NCBI GenBank assembly: GCA_023386635.1
Contig: JAEWJH010000133.1
Location: 12,361 to 76,360 of the forward strand
Length of the DNA: 64,000 nt
From: Pseudomonadota bacterium
GTDB taxonomy: Bacteria > Pseudomonadota > Alphaproteobacteria > Rhizobiales > Xanthobacteraceae
Reading direction: 5' to 3'
A program made the position numbers and the translations under genes. Shown here piece after piece: positions 46,573 to 54,585 of this stretch. The notes beneath the pieces were generated by a model. The model was not told the DNA's origin. It was given only the letters and a program-made list of their open reading frames with translations, and did no database searches. Every line of letters begins with the position of its first letter. The stretch's first letter is position 1.

Positions 46573-47322
46573 ATGAGCAAAGAACCGATCTGGAACCAGT
46601 TTCTCACCGAACGCGACAAGAGGATGTGGGCGGTGAGCGGCTATGGTGCGAATGCCGGCTACGGCAAGCGCCCGGCTTTGCTGGTGATTGACGTGAACTA
46701 CAATTTCGCCGGCGATCGGTCCGAGCCGATCCTCGAGGCGATCAAGCGGTGGCGTAACGCATGCGGCGAGGAGGGCTGGGCCGCAGTGCCGGTGATCCGC
46801 TCGCTGATCGACGCCGCGCACGAGCGCAAGATTCCGGTGATCTTTTCGACCAATTCCCGGCGCCCGGACAATTGGGATGCGGGAAGCTGGGCGTGGAAGA
46901 ATTCGCGCAATGCCGAGGATGCGTCGACCCGGCAGAACAACAATCTCGACGGCAACATGATCATTGCGGAACTGGCGCCGCAGCCGCAGGACATCGTGAT
47001 CTACAAGCACAAGCCGAGCGTGTTCTTCGGCACGCCGCTGGTCGGCTTCCTGACGGATCTCGGTTGCGACAGCGTGCTGGTGACCGGTGCGACCACGAGC
47101 GGTTGCGTGCGCGCGACGGTGCTCGACGCTTTCAGCCACAATTTCCGGGTTGCGATTGCCGAAGAGGGATGCTTCGACCGCTCGCAGGCTTCGCATGCGA
47201 TGTCGCTCTGCGACATGCATGCCAAATATGCCGACGTGGTCAGTGCGGAGAATATGCTCGGCTACGTAAAGGCGCTACCGGACGGCCTGTTCACCAACCT
47301 GCCGAGCGACCGGCCGCGTTAA
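46573..47322 (+). CDS. Isochorismatase-family amidohydrolase (N-carbamoylsarcosine amidase-like)
   Basis: 249 aa from ATG 46573 (Met-Ser-Lys-Glu-Pro); the frame is open 15 codons farther back without a better start. The Asp-Lys-Cys triad is visible: Asp40 in Leu-Val-Ile-Asp-Val-Asn-Tyr, Lys145 in Ile-Tyr-Lys-His-Lys-Pro-Ser, Cys178 in Thr-Thr-Ser-Gly-Cys-Val-Arg. This family removes carbamoyl or amide groups from N-carbamoyl compounds, nicotinamide or ureidoacrylate. It fits the last step after ring opening by the cyclic amidohydrolase. It is convergent with the third tctC gene. Confidence 0.9.
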   Translation: MSKEPIWNQFLTERDKRMWAVSGYGANAGYGKRPALLVIDVNYNFAGDRSEPILEAIKRWRNACGEEGWAAVPVIRSLIDAAHERKIPVIFSTNSRRPDNWDAGSWAWKNSRNAEDASTRQNNNLDGNMIIAELAPQPQDIVIYKHKPSVFFGTPLVGFLTDLGCDSVLVTGATTSGCVRATVLDAFSHNFRVAIAEEGCFDRSQASHAMSLCDMHAKYADVVSAENMLGYVKALPDGLFTNLPSDRPR

Positions 47323-47369
47323 TTCGCGAACGGTCGCTCAGGCTGTGGTGTCGATCCGGGGATGCCGGA

Positions 47370-48392
47370 TCAGCGCTTGAGATGGATGTTCGCCTCGTTG
47401 GCGACCTGCTTCCAGCGCGCAATGTCGTTGCGGATGGTTTCGGCCGTCGCCTCCGGAGTGCCGGGCTCAGGAGCGATGCCCTGCGTCCGGAAGGTTTCCT
47501 GCACATCCTTGCGGCTGACGATCTCCCGCAGCGCCTCATTGAGCGCGCGCGTGATATCGGCCGGGACGCCGGCCGGCGCCACCAGCGCGCTCCACAGCGC
47601 CGCCTCGCAGCCCGGCGCGCCGGCTTCGGCAACGGTCGGAACGTCGGGGATCACGTCGACGCGTTTGGCGCTCATCACCGCGTAAGGCTTGAGGTCGCCT
47701 TCGCGGATTTGTCCGAGCACCGGCGGGATGGTGGCGACGATCATGTCGATCCGGCCCGTCAGCAGGTCGGCCACCGACTGCTCGGTGCCGCGATAGGGCA
47801 CATGGGTGACCTGGATGCCGAGCTTCCATTTCACCAGTTCGCCGGCGAGATGCGTCAACGTACCGGTGCCGGCTGAAGCGTAGCTGTATTTGCCCGGGTC
47901 CTTTTTGGCCATCGCCGCGAAATCCTTCAGCGTTTTCGCGGGAAGTTTCGGCGACCCAATCAGCAGGAACGGCGAGCTGCCGATCATGCCGATCGGCGTG
48001 AAATCCTTGGTCGCGTCGAACGGCAGGTCGTTATAGACCGCCGCGGTCGCTGCGTGGGTGCTGGTGTTGGCGAGACCGAGCGTATAGCCGTCCGGTGCCG
48101 CCTTGGCGATCGTGTTGGTGCCGAGAATGGTCGCACCGCCGACGCGATTCTCCACGATGAATTGCTGGCCGAGCTTCTCGCCCAGTTTAGCCGCGATGAT
48201 GCGGGCGATGGTGTCGGAGCTTGAGCCCGCACCAAATGGCACGACGATCCGCACGATGCGGTCCGGCCACGCCGCCTGAGCGGAGCCCGGCAGCAGCAGG
48301 AAAGCGGCGCCGCCGGTGACGGTTGCAAAGAGGTCGCGGCGGTTCAGCAAGGCCCGGTCTGTCAGCCCCGGGGGCGTTTTCTTGGATGGCAT
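47370..48392 (-). CDS. TctC/Bug-type binding protein, Tat-type signal
   Basis: 340 aa with Leu-Asn-Arg-Arg-Asp-Leu-Phe-Ala and a hydrophobic stretch ending Gly-Ser-Ala-Gln-Ala (twin-arginine type). The mature start is Trp-Pro-Asp-Arg-Ile-Val-Arg-Ile-Val-Val-Pro-Phe-Gly-Ala-Gly-Ser, then Val-Glu-Asn-Arg-Val-Gly-Gly and Ala-Pro-Asp-Gly-Tyr-Thr-Leu. It lies 57 bases downstream of fbiC on the same strand and may be the last gene of the F420 operon. AGGAGAGG precedes the start. It is the third orphan TctC protein in the window. Confidence 0.92.
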   Translation of the reverse strand: MPSKKTPPGLTDRALLNRRDLFATVTGGAAFLLLPGSAQAAWPDRIVRIVVPFGAGSSSDTIARIIAAKLGEKLGQQFIVENRVGGATILGTNTIAKAAPDGYTLGLANTSTHAATAAVYNDLPFDATKDFTPIGMIGSSPFLLIGSPKLPAKTLKDFAAMAKKDPGKYSYASAGTGTLTHLAGELVKWKLGIQVTHVPYRGTEQSVADLLTGRIDMIVATIPPVLGQIREGDLKPYAVMSAKRVDVIPDVPTVAEAGAPGCEAALWSALVAPAGVPADITRALNEALREIVSRKDVQETFRTQGIAPEPGTPEATAETIRNDIARWKQVANEANIHLKR

Positions 48393-48449
48393 TGTTCCTC
48401 TCCTATGAACGGGTACTTTTGTCCGCGGTTTGTCCGCAGCTCTGTTGAT

Positions 48450-50852
48450 TTATGCAGCGGTGTCGGTCATCGGCCGGATCAGCGCGGCGGCCGTGAATGA
48501 TTTGGCGTACTGCTCTTCCGGCGCATCGCGATAAAGCGTCGTGCGCTGCCGCGGCGTGCGGCCGATCGATGTGATGAGCTCTTCCATCTCCGCCGGCGGC
48601 ATTTCCTGTCCGTGGGTCGCGCCGGCCGAGCGGGTGATGGTTTCGTCCATCAGGGTTCCGCCGGCATCGTTGGCGCCGGCGCGCAGGCACCATTTCACCC
48701 CGTCCGGCCCCATCTTCACCCATGAGGTCTGAATGCTGGTGATGAGCGGATGCAGCGCGAGCCGCGCCACCGCATGCATCATAACGGCCTCGCGGAACGT
48801 CGTGCCGCTGCGCGCGCGCCCATGCAGATAGATCGGCGTTTCCATCGGCACGAACGGCAGCGGCACCAGTTCGGTGATGCCGCCGGTTCTCGCCTGGAGA
48901 TCGCGCAACCGCATCAAGTGCCGCGCCCAATGGCGCGGACGGTCGACATGGCCATACATGATCGTGGCGGTGGTCTTGAGACCGACGCGGTGCGCCGTCT
49001 CGACGATGTCGAGCCACTGTTGCGTGTTGATCTTGTCCGGGCAGATGACGGCACGAACTTCGTCATCGAGAATCTCAGCAGCTGTGCCGGGCAGGGTTCC
49101 GAGCCCGGCTTCCTGCAGGCGTTCCAGCAAGGTGGCGACCGGAATGCCGAGCGTTTCCGCGCCCTGCTGGATTTCCAGCGGCGAGAAGGCATGGATGTGC
49201 ATGCCGGGCACCGCCTGCTTGATGGCGCGGCAGATCGAGAGATAGGTCTCGCCGGTGTAGTCGGGGTGGATGCCGCCTTGCAGGCAGACTTCGGTGGCGC
49301 CACGCGCCCAGGCTTCCGTCGCACGACGCTGGATTTCCTCCAGGCCGAGATTGTAGGGCTTGCCGCGCAGATTGGCGGCGAGCTTGCCCTTGGAGAACGC
49401 GCAGAACTTGCAGCGGAAGTAGCAGATATTGGTGTAGTTGATGTTGCGGGTGACGACGTAAGACACGGTGTCGCCGTTGACGCGCGCACGCAGCGCATCG
49501 GCGGCCTCGCACACGCGCAGGAAGTCCGTGCCGCGCGCCGAGAACAATGTGATGAGATCGTCTTCGGAATAGTCGCCCGGCCGATCGAACAGCGCCTGCA
49601 GCCGGTCGCCGACCGGCGGCCGCGTGCGTGTCGCCGTTGGCGGGGAGGGCGGCAGCGCGATGGGCGTGTCGTGTCCGGCGCCGGCAACCCAGCTATCCGG
49701 CCGCGCGAAATTGTCCGCGTCGCTCACGCGCAGCGATGGCGTGCGCAGCGCAGGATCGAGCCAGCGCTCGGGCGCATCAAGATAGGCGGGATAGATGGCG
49801 AGACGGCCGACCAGCACCTTGCCGGCCTGCGCGGTGCGTTGCTCCAGCATGCGCAACGCCGGCCATGGCGCTTCCGGATTGACGTGATCCGGCGTCACCG
49901 GCGACACGCCGCCCCAATCGTTGATGCCGGCCGCGACGATATCGGCCAGCGAACCGCCGGCGAGGTTTGGCGGTGCCTGAATGTTCATCGTGGCGCCGAA
50001 CAGGATGCGGGCGACGGCGATGGTCCACAGATGATCCGCGGCGTTCGGCTCCGGCGCGTCGGCCATCCGCGTGTCAGGCTTGGCGCGGAAATTCTGGATG
50101 ATGATTTCCTGAATATGGCCGTAGCGGCGATGCAGGTCGCGCAAGGCGAGCAGGGACTCGATCCGCTCGCGCCGGGTTTCGCCAATGCCGATCAGGATGC
50201 CGGAGGTGAAAGGCACCTGCGCTTCGCCGGCGGCGGCGATGGTGGCGAGCCGCACCGCCGGCGCTTTGTCCGGTGAGCCGAAATGCGGCATGCCGCGCTG
50301 CATCAGCCGCTCCGATGCGCTTTCCAGCATGATGCCTTGGGAGACAGAGACCTTGCGCAGCTTTTCGAGGTCGTCGCGGCTCATCACACCGGGATTGAGA
50401 TGCGGCAGCAGGCCGGTTTCCTTGAGCACCAGTTCCGCCATCGCGGCGAGATAGTCGAGCGTGGTCGCGTAGCCGAGGGCGTCGAGGGCCTCGCGCGCGG
50501 CGCGGTAGCGCAATTCCGGCTTGTCGCCGAGCGTGAACAGCGCCTCGTGGCAGCCGGCGGCGGCGCCGGCGCGGGCGATCTTCAGCACTTCCTCCGGCGA
50601 CAGATAAGCGGCGCCGACGACCCGCGGCGGCTGCGCGAAGGTGCAGTAGTGGCAGGTATCCCGGCAAAGCTTGGTGAGCGGGATGAAGACTTTTTTCGAA
50701 TAGGAGACGATCGAGCCGTGGCCGCGGTCGCGGATCGCCGAGGCCGCGCGCATCAGCGCCGGCAGATCGTTGAATTCGGCGAGCGCAAGCGCCTCGTCGT
50801 CAGTCAGATCAGCAGCCGCAAGGCGATCGGCAAGCGAGAGCAGCGTCGTCAT
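48450..50852 (-). CDS. fbiC: 7,8-didemethyl-8-hydroxy-5-deazariboflavin (Fo) synthase, CofG-CofH fusion
   Basis: An 800-aa two-domain radical SAM protein that joins tyrosine to 5-amino-6-ribitylaminouracil and cyclises it to Fo, the F420 chromophore. ATG 50852 is fixed by TGATG overlap with cofC. The N-terminal CofG half has Cys63-X3-Cys67-X2-Cys70; the C-terminal CofH half has Cys477-X3-Cys481-X2-Cys484. The order CofG then CofH and the full fusion are those of actinobacterial FbiC, whereas archaea and cyanobacteria use separate proteins. It is the last cof gene of the fgd-cofE-cofD-cofC-fbiC operon. Confidence 0.96.
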   Translation of the reverse strand: MTTLLSLADRLAAADLTDDEALALAEFNDLPALMRAASAIRDRGHGSIVSYSKKVFIPLTKLCRDTCHYCTFAQPPRVVGAAYLSPEEVLKIARAGAAAGCHEALFTLGDKPELRYRAAREALDALGYATTLDYLAAMAELVLKETGLLPHLNPGVMSRDDLEKLRKVSVSQGIMLESASERLMQRGMPHFGSPDKAPAVRLATIAAAGEAQVPFTSGILIGIGETRRERIESLLALRDLHRRYGHIQEIIIQNFRAKPDTRMADAPEPNAADHLWTIAVARILFGATMNIQAPPNLAGGSLADIVAAGINDWGGVSPVTPDHVNPEAPWPALRMLEQRTAQAGKVLVGRLAIYPAYLDAPERWLDPALRTPSLRVSDADNFARPDSWVAGAGHDTPIALPPSPPTATRTRPPVGDRLQALFDRPGDYSEDDLITLFSARGTDFLRVCEAADALRARVNGDTVSYVVTRNINYTNICYFRCKFCAFSKGKLAANLRGKPYNLGLEEIQRRATEAWARGATEVCLQGGIHPDYTGETYLSICRAIKQAVPGMHIHAFSPLEIQQGAETLGIPVATLLERLQEAGLGTLPGTAAEILDDEVRAVICPDKINTQQWLDIVETAHRVGLKTTATIMYGHVDRPRHWARHLMRLRDLQARTGGITELVPLPFVPMETPIYLHGRARSGTTFREAVMMHAVARLALHPLITSIQTSWVKMGPDGVKWCLRAGANDAGGTLMDETITRSAGATHGQEMPPAEMEELITSIGRTPRQRTTLYRDAPEEQYAKSFTAAALIRPMTDTAA

Positions 50853-51562
50853 CAGATCGGATCCGCTTCGGTGACAAGGTCGCAGGTCAGGGCGCGCACG
50901 CGGCCCCAATGGATGAAGTCGTGGCGATCGAGGAAAGCCTGGGTACGGGTGGTCGAACCGAGCCGGGCGAATGCGATCAGATCTTCGAGATGGTCGATAT
51001 CGCGCGCAATGCCGGGCAGCCGTACGACTTGTGGCACGATGCCGTGGTCGCGGGCGGTTTTCAGATGCGGATAGAAACTGTCGTCGCCGAATTTGAGCGG
51101 CACGGCGGTGGGCGGCGACACCACAACGGTGTTGGAGCCCTTGTCGTCGTGCGACGGCACGATGGTGAACGAGGGACCAGGCTGATGCAGCGCGATCACC
51201 TGATCGATCTCGGTCGCGGTGACCAGCGGGATATCGCCGGGAAGCTGGAGGATAGCGTCGGCGCCTTCCTCCGCCAGCCGGCGGGCCGCGGTGGCGACTA
51301 CGCCGGTGTGTCCCGCGCGCGCATCGTCGGTGAACACCCTCCCGCCGTGACGCTGGGCGAGGGCCTGCGCGACTGGGTCAAGGGTGGCGATGATAAATCC
51401 GGCAAGGCCGCGCGCTTGCGCCACGGCAGCGACGACATCTTCCAGCATGGCGCGTACCAGCGCCACATGGAGATGCGGCGGCACGCCGCCGCACAGCCGC
51501 TGCTTGGCACCGGTGACTTCCTTCACCGGAATAACCGCCCAGATCTTGCGTGCGGCTGCCAT
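50852..51562 (-). CDS. cofC: F420 biosynthesis guanylyltransferase CofC
   Basis: 236 aa. CofC activates a C3 acid (2-phospholactate, phosphoenolpyruvate or 3-phosphoglycerate, depending on lineage) with GTP to give the dinucleotide used by CofD. The nucleotidyltransferase start Ala-Val-Ile-Pro-Val-Lys-Glu-Val-Thr-Gly-Ala-Lys-Gln-Arg-Leu, the Leu-Gln-Leu-Pro-Gly-Asp-Ile-Pro metal strand and Ser-Asn-Thr-Val-Val-Val-Ser-Pro-Pro are visible. Start and stop both overlap neighbours (TGATG), confirming ATG 51562. An open frame extends 109 codons upstream inside cofD, but its composition is that of a shadow. Substrate choice cannot be read safely by eye. Confidence 0.93.
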   Translation of the reverse strand: MAAARKIWAVIPVKEVTGAKQRLCGGVPPHLHVALVRAMLEDVVAAVAQARGLAGFIIATLDPVAQALAQRHGGRVFTDDARAGHTGVVATAARRLAEEGADAILQLPGDIPLVTATEIDQVIALHQPGPSFTIVPSHDDKGSNTVVVSPPTAVPLKFGDDSFYPHLKTARDHGIVPQVVRLPGIARDIDHLEDLIAFARLGSTTRTQAFLDRHDFIHWGRVRALTCDLVTEADPI

Positions 51563-52569
51563 CACGCGGCTCCCATCATGCGTCTCTTGCGATGGACGGG
51601 CGGTTGTCGCGCCAGACGATCGGCGAAAGCGAGCGTTGCCTCGGCCAGGGCGATCTTGTCGTCGAGGCTGCGCATCAGGACGGGACGCGCATCGAGCGCC
51701 ACGGGATGGGCGGGCGTGATCGCAGCGTCGGCGTTGTCGACGATCAAGCCATCGATCAGGCCGGCGTAATGGTCGGCCACACTGGCGGCGGTCACGGCGA
51801 TACGGAGTTCGCGCATCATCTTGGCGGTCGGTCCCTTGACGGCGTCGCCGCCGATGATCGGCGAAATGGCTACGATCGGCGCGGCGCATGCGGCGAGCGC
51901 GGCGCGCACGCCCGGCAGCGCGAGGATCGGATCGACGCTGATAAACGGGTTCGACGGACAGATGACGACGGCGCGCAGGCGCGGGTCGCGCAGCAACACC
52001 AGCAATGCTGGATGCGGCACTGCATTTTCAACCCCGGCGAAACGGAAGCCGGTAACGGCCGGCGTGCATTGCATTCCGACAAAGTAACGCTGAAAGTCGA
52101 GTGGGCCGTCGGCGGTCATCACCTGCGTGCGCACAGGATCGTCGGTCATCGGCAGGATGCGGGCGCGCGCACCAAGGCGGCGAGCGATATCGGCAGTGAT
52201 CGCCGACAGGGTCTCGCCCGTGCGCAGGCGCTGCGTGCGCTCCACATGCAACGCGAGGTCGCGGTCGCCGAGCTTGAACCAGGTCTCGCCGCCGAGTGAG
52301 CCGAGCGTTTCCATGAACGACCAGGTTTCGTCGCGCCGCCCCCAGCCGGTCTGCTGGTTGTCGAGATCGCTGAGCACATAGGTCAGCGTATCGATATCGG
52401 GTGAAATGCTGAGGCCGAGATGGTCGAAATCATCACCGGTATTGGCGACAATGGTCAGGGCACCGTCCGGCAATGCATGAGACAGGCCGAGGGCGAGCTT
52501 GGCGCCGCCGATCCCGCCGGAAAGAGCGAGGACGGGTCGGGCGTCAGGCGATGTGGAGGCTGCGGCCAT
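51562..52569 (-). CDS. cofD: 2-phospho-L-lactate (or analogue) transferase CofD
   Basis: 335 aa. CofD moves the activated C3-acid phosphate onto Fo, giving F420-0 or its dehydro form. It has the N-terminal Leu-Ser-Gly-Gly-Ile-Gly-Gly-Ala-Lys-Leu loop, Val-Ala-Asn-Thr-Gly-Asp-Asp-Phe-Asp-His-Leu-Gly, the Trp-Phe-Lys-Leu-Gly-Asp-Arg-Asp segment and Cys-Pro-Ser-Asn-Pro-Phe-Ile-Ser, all family signatures. The stop overlaps cofC by one base, and cofE ends five bases upstream. The last ~15 residues are Arg/Lys-rich and probably disordered. Confidence 0.95.
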   Translation of the reverse strand: MAAASTSPDARPVLALSGGIGGAKLALGLSHALPDGALTIVANTGDDFDHLGLSISPDIDTLTYVLSDLDNQQTGWGRRDETWSFMETLGSLGGETWFKLGDRDLALHVERTQRLRTGETLSAITADIARRLGARARILPMTDDPVRTQVMTADGPLDFQRYFVGMQCTPAVTGFRFAGVENAVPHPALLVLLRDPRLRAVVICPSNPFISVDPILALPGVRAALAACAAPIVAISPIIGGDAVKGPTAKMMRELRIAVTAASVADHYAGLIDGLIVDNADAAITPAHPVALDARPVLMRSLDDKIALAEATLAFADRLARQPPVHRKRRMMGAA

Positions 52570-52574
52570 GGTTC

Positions 52575-53345
52575 TTACCGGAACAGATCGTCGGCACGTG
52601 GGCGAAGCAATGTCCGTGCCGGGAAATTCTGCGTCTGCACGGGTAAGCCTGACAGCAGCACGACCGGACAGGCTTCGTCGGCCTGGCCCATGACCAGCGA
52701 CGCGGCAGTTGCGATCTCGTCGGCGAAGGCTACTTCGCTCACTTCCAGCACCCGGCCGAACAGGTCCGGCTGCCCCCGCAGGTCATTCAGCGCCGGCATA
52801 CCGGCAGCGCCCAACGCGACGCCGGTCGTGCCGCGGCGCCACGGGCGGCCGAAACTGTCGTTGATCACGACGCCGAGCGTCTTGCCGAAATGAGCCTCCA
52901 GTGTGGCGCGCAGCGCCGCCGCCGCGCCATCCGGATCGAGCGGCAGCAGCAGCACCGTGTCGCCGTCGCCGGGGCGGACGTTGGAACGGTCGACGCCGGC
53001 ATTGGCCATGATGAAGCCGTCGCGATGCTCAACAACCAGAGCGCGCTTGTCGCTGCGCAGGATGTTGACGGATTCGGAGAGGATCACTTCCACCAGCCGC
53101 GCATCGCGGTCTGTGTCGGCGGCAATCTTCAGTGCGCGCGCCGATGGTGTGACGGTCGCCAGATCGACGAAGCGGCCTTGCGCCTTCGACACCACTTTCT
53201 GCGCCACGACGACGATATCGCCGTCGACGCAGACCAGACCGGCGCGATCCATCGCAGCAACGATGATCGCGCCGAGGTCATCGCCCGGCGCGATCAGCGG
53301 GATGCCGGGCACGCCGCTCAAGCTAAGGCGCGGCGGCGTTGCCAT
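52575..53345 (-). CDS. cofE: Coenzyme F420-0:L-glutamate ligase CofE
   Basis: 256 aa. It adds gamma-linked glutamates to F420-0 with GTP. The fold signatures are Pro-Gly-Asp-Asp-Leu near residue 20, Val-Val-Ala-Gln-Lys-Val-Val-Ser-Lys, Asn-Ala-Gly-Val-Asp-Arg-Ser-Asn and Asn-Asp-Ser-Phe-Gly-Arg-Pro-Trp-Arg-Arg-Gly. It is a stand-alone ligase: the C-terminal FMN reductase domain of mycobacterial FbiB, which reduces dehydro-F420-0, is absent. The start lies three bases after the fgd stop. Confidence 0.95.
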   Translation of the reverse strand: MATPPRLSLSGVPGIPLIAPGDDLGAIIVAAMDRAGLVCVDGDIVVVAQKVVSKAQGRFVDLATVTPSARALKIAADTDRDARLVEVILSESVNILRSDKRALVVEHRDGFIMANAGVDRSNVRPGDGDTVLLLPLDPDGAAAALRATLEAHFGKTLGVVINDSFGRPWRRGTTGVALGAAGMPALNDLRGQPDLFGRVLEVSEVAFADEIATAASLVMGQADEACPVVLLSGLPVQTQNFPARTLLRPRADDLFR

Positions 53346-53348
53346 GAC

Positions 53349-54353
53349 TTACAACCCGAGCTTCCGTAGGCGCGGCAGCACCTGTTCGCCATAGAGCTTC
53401 AGGAACCGCTTCTGGTCCGGGCCGGGCGCATGGAACACCAGATGGCGGAAGCCAAGGTCGGTGTAGGCCTTGATCCGCTCCACATGCTCGTCCGCATCGT
53501 CGGAGACGATCCAGCGCTTGGCGGTGCGCTCGACCGGAAGCGCATCGGCGAGCTTCTCCATCTCGACAGGGTCTTCGACCGACATCTTCTCCTCGGGGGA
53601 GAGGGCGAGCGCCGCCCAGTGCTTGGTGTCTTCCAGCGCGCGCTGCCGGTCGGTGTCGAACGAGACCTTCATCTCGATCATGCGGTCGATCGAGTCGTTG
53701 GCGCGGCCGGCGGCTTCGAGACCGGCGGCCACGTTCGGCAGCAGCGTCTCCGTGTAGAGTTCGGGAGCCTTGCCGCTTGTGCAGATATAGCCTTCGGCGG
53801 TTTCGCCGGCGAGCTTCGCCACGGTCGGGCCGGATGCGGCGAGATAGATCGGCACCGGCTTTGCCGGGCGATCGTAGAGCGTGGCCTTCTCGGTCTTGTA
53901 GTATTTGCCGTCGAAGGTGACGCGCTCTTCCATCCACAGGCGGCGCATCAGATCGACCGATTCCATCAGCCGGCCGGTGCGCTCCTTGAAGCCCGGCCAC
54001 TTGATGCCGAGGGCAGGCACGTCGTTGAGCGATTCACCGCTGCCGAGGCCGAGCACCACACGCTCCGGAAACATCACGCCCAGCGTCGCGAACGCCTGCG
54101 CGACGATCGAGGGATGATAGCGGAACGTCGGCGTCATGACGCTGGTGCCCATGATGATCCGCTTGGTGCGCGCGCCCAGCGCGCCGAGCCACGGGATCGA
54201 CGCCGGCGCATGGCCGTTGGTGTGCTTCCACGGCTGGAAGTGGTCGCTGACGAAAACCGAATCGAAGCCGACGTCTTCCGCGTAGACCGAGAAGTCGAGC
54301 AGTTCGCTTGGCCCGAACTGCTCCGCCGAGGCCTTGTATCCGATCTTCAACAC
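53349..54353 (-). CDS. fgd: F420-dependent glucose-6-phosphate dehydrogenase
   Basis: A 334-aa LLM-fold protein closely resembling mycobacterial Fgd1 along its whole length as I remember it. It shows Gly-Tyr-Lys-Ala-Ser-Ala-Glu-Gln-Phe at the N terminus, Asp-His-Phe-Gln-Pro-Trp, Thr-Pro-Thr-Phe-Arg-Tyr, Ile-Cys-Thr-Ser-Gly-Lys and Leu-Val-Phe-His-Ala-Pro-Gly. Residues matching the Fgd1 active site are His38, Trp42 and Glu107. Those matching the phosphate pocket are Thr192, Lys195, Lys256 and Arg280 (Thr195, Lys198, Lys259, Arg283 in Fgd1). It should oxidise glucose-6-phosphate to 6-phosphogluconolactone, making F420H2. It is first in the operon with the four F420 synthesis genes and divergent from an IclR gene. 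Confidence 0.93.
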   Translation of the reverse strand: MLKIGYKASAEQFGPSELLDFSVYAEDVGFDSVFVSDHFQPWKHTNGHAPASIPWLGALGARTKRIIMGTSVMTPTFRYHPSIVAQAFATLGVMFPERVVLGLGSGESLNDVPALGIKWPGFKERTGRLMESVDLMRRLWMEERVTFDGKYYKTEKATLYDRPAKPVPIYLAASGPTVAKLAGETAEGYICTSGKAPELYTETLLPNVAAGLEAAGRANDSIDRMIEMKVSFDTDRQRALEDTKHWAALALSPEEKMSVEDPVEMEKLADALPVERTAKRWIVSDDADEHVERIKAYTDLGFRHLVFHAPGPDQKRFLKLYGEQVLPRLRKLGL

Positions 54354-54585
54354 GTCGTTCTCCCCGATAGTTTGGACCCGTTGTTACGGGGGCGTTCAGC
54401 GATGCGATCCGCGATCCATGCCGATGTCGCTGCTTCCACGTGCGACGCGCCGAATGCGATCCGTTTCGCTGCCGCGCGGTTTCTGCGCGACGCCGCGGAA
54501 AAGTCTAGTGCAGATGCGCCAAGGATAGCAATATCGGAAAATTCAAAATTCTTACATTTTGACAATTCTGACTTTTCCGCGCAAA
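54354..54585. promoter_or_regulatory. Divergent control region, fgd-cof operon / iclR
   Basis: The 232 bases between the divergent genes become AT-rich from about 54525 to 54600. Two mirrored elements, GGAAAATTC (54535-54543) and a TTTTCC at 54573-54578, flank an ATTCAAAATTCTTACATTTTGACAATTCTG-type stretch with several AATTC/GAATT halves. This is the expected place for an IclR operator and the fgd promoter. No single site can be fixed by eye. Confidence 0.4.

Noticed and set aside
51563..51889. N-terminal extension of cofC
   Set aside because: The frame is open 109 codons upstream of ATG 51562 but is Arg-rich, lies entirely over cofD, and TGATG coupling marks the start clearly.
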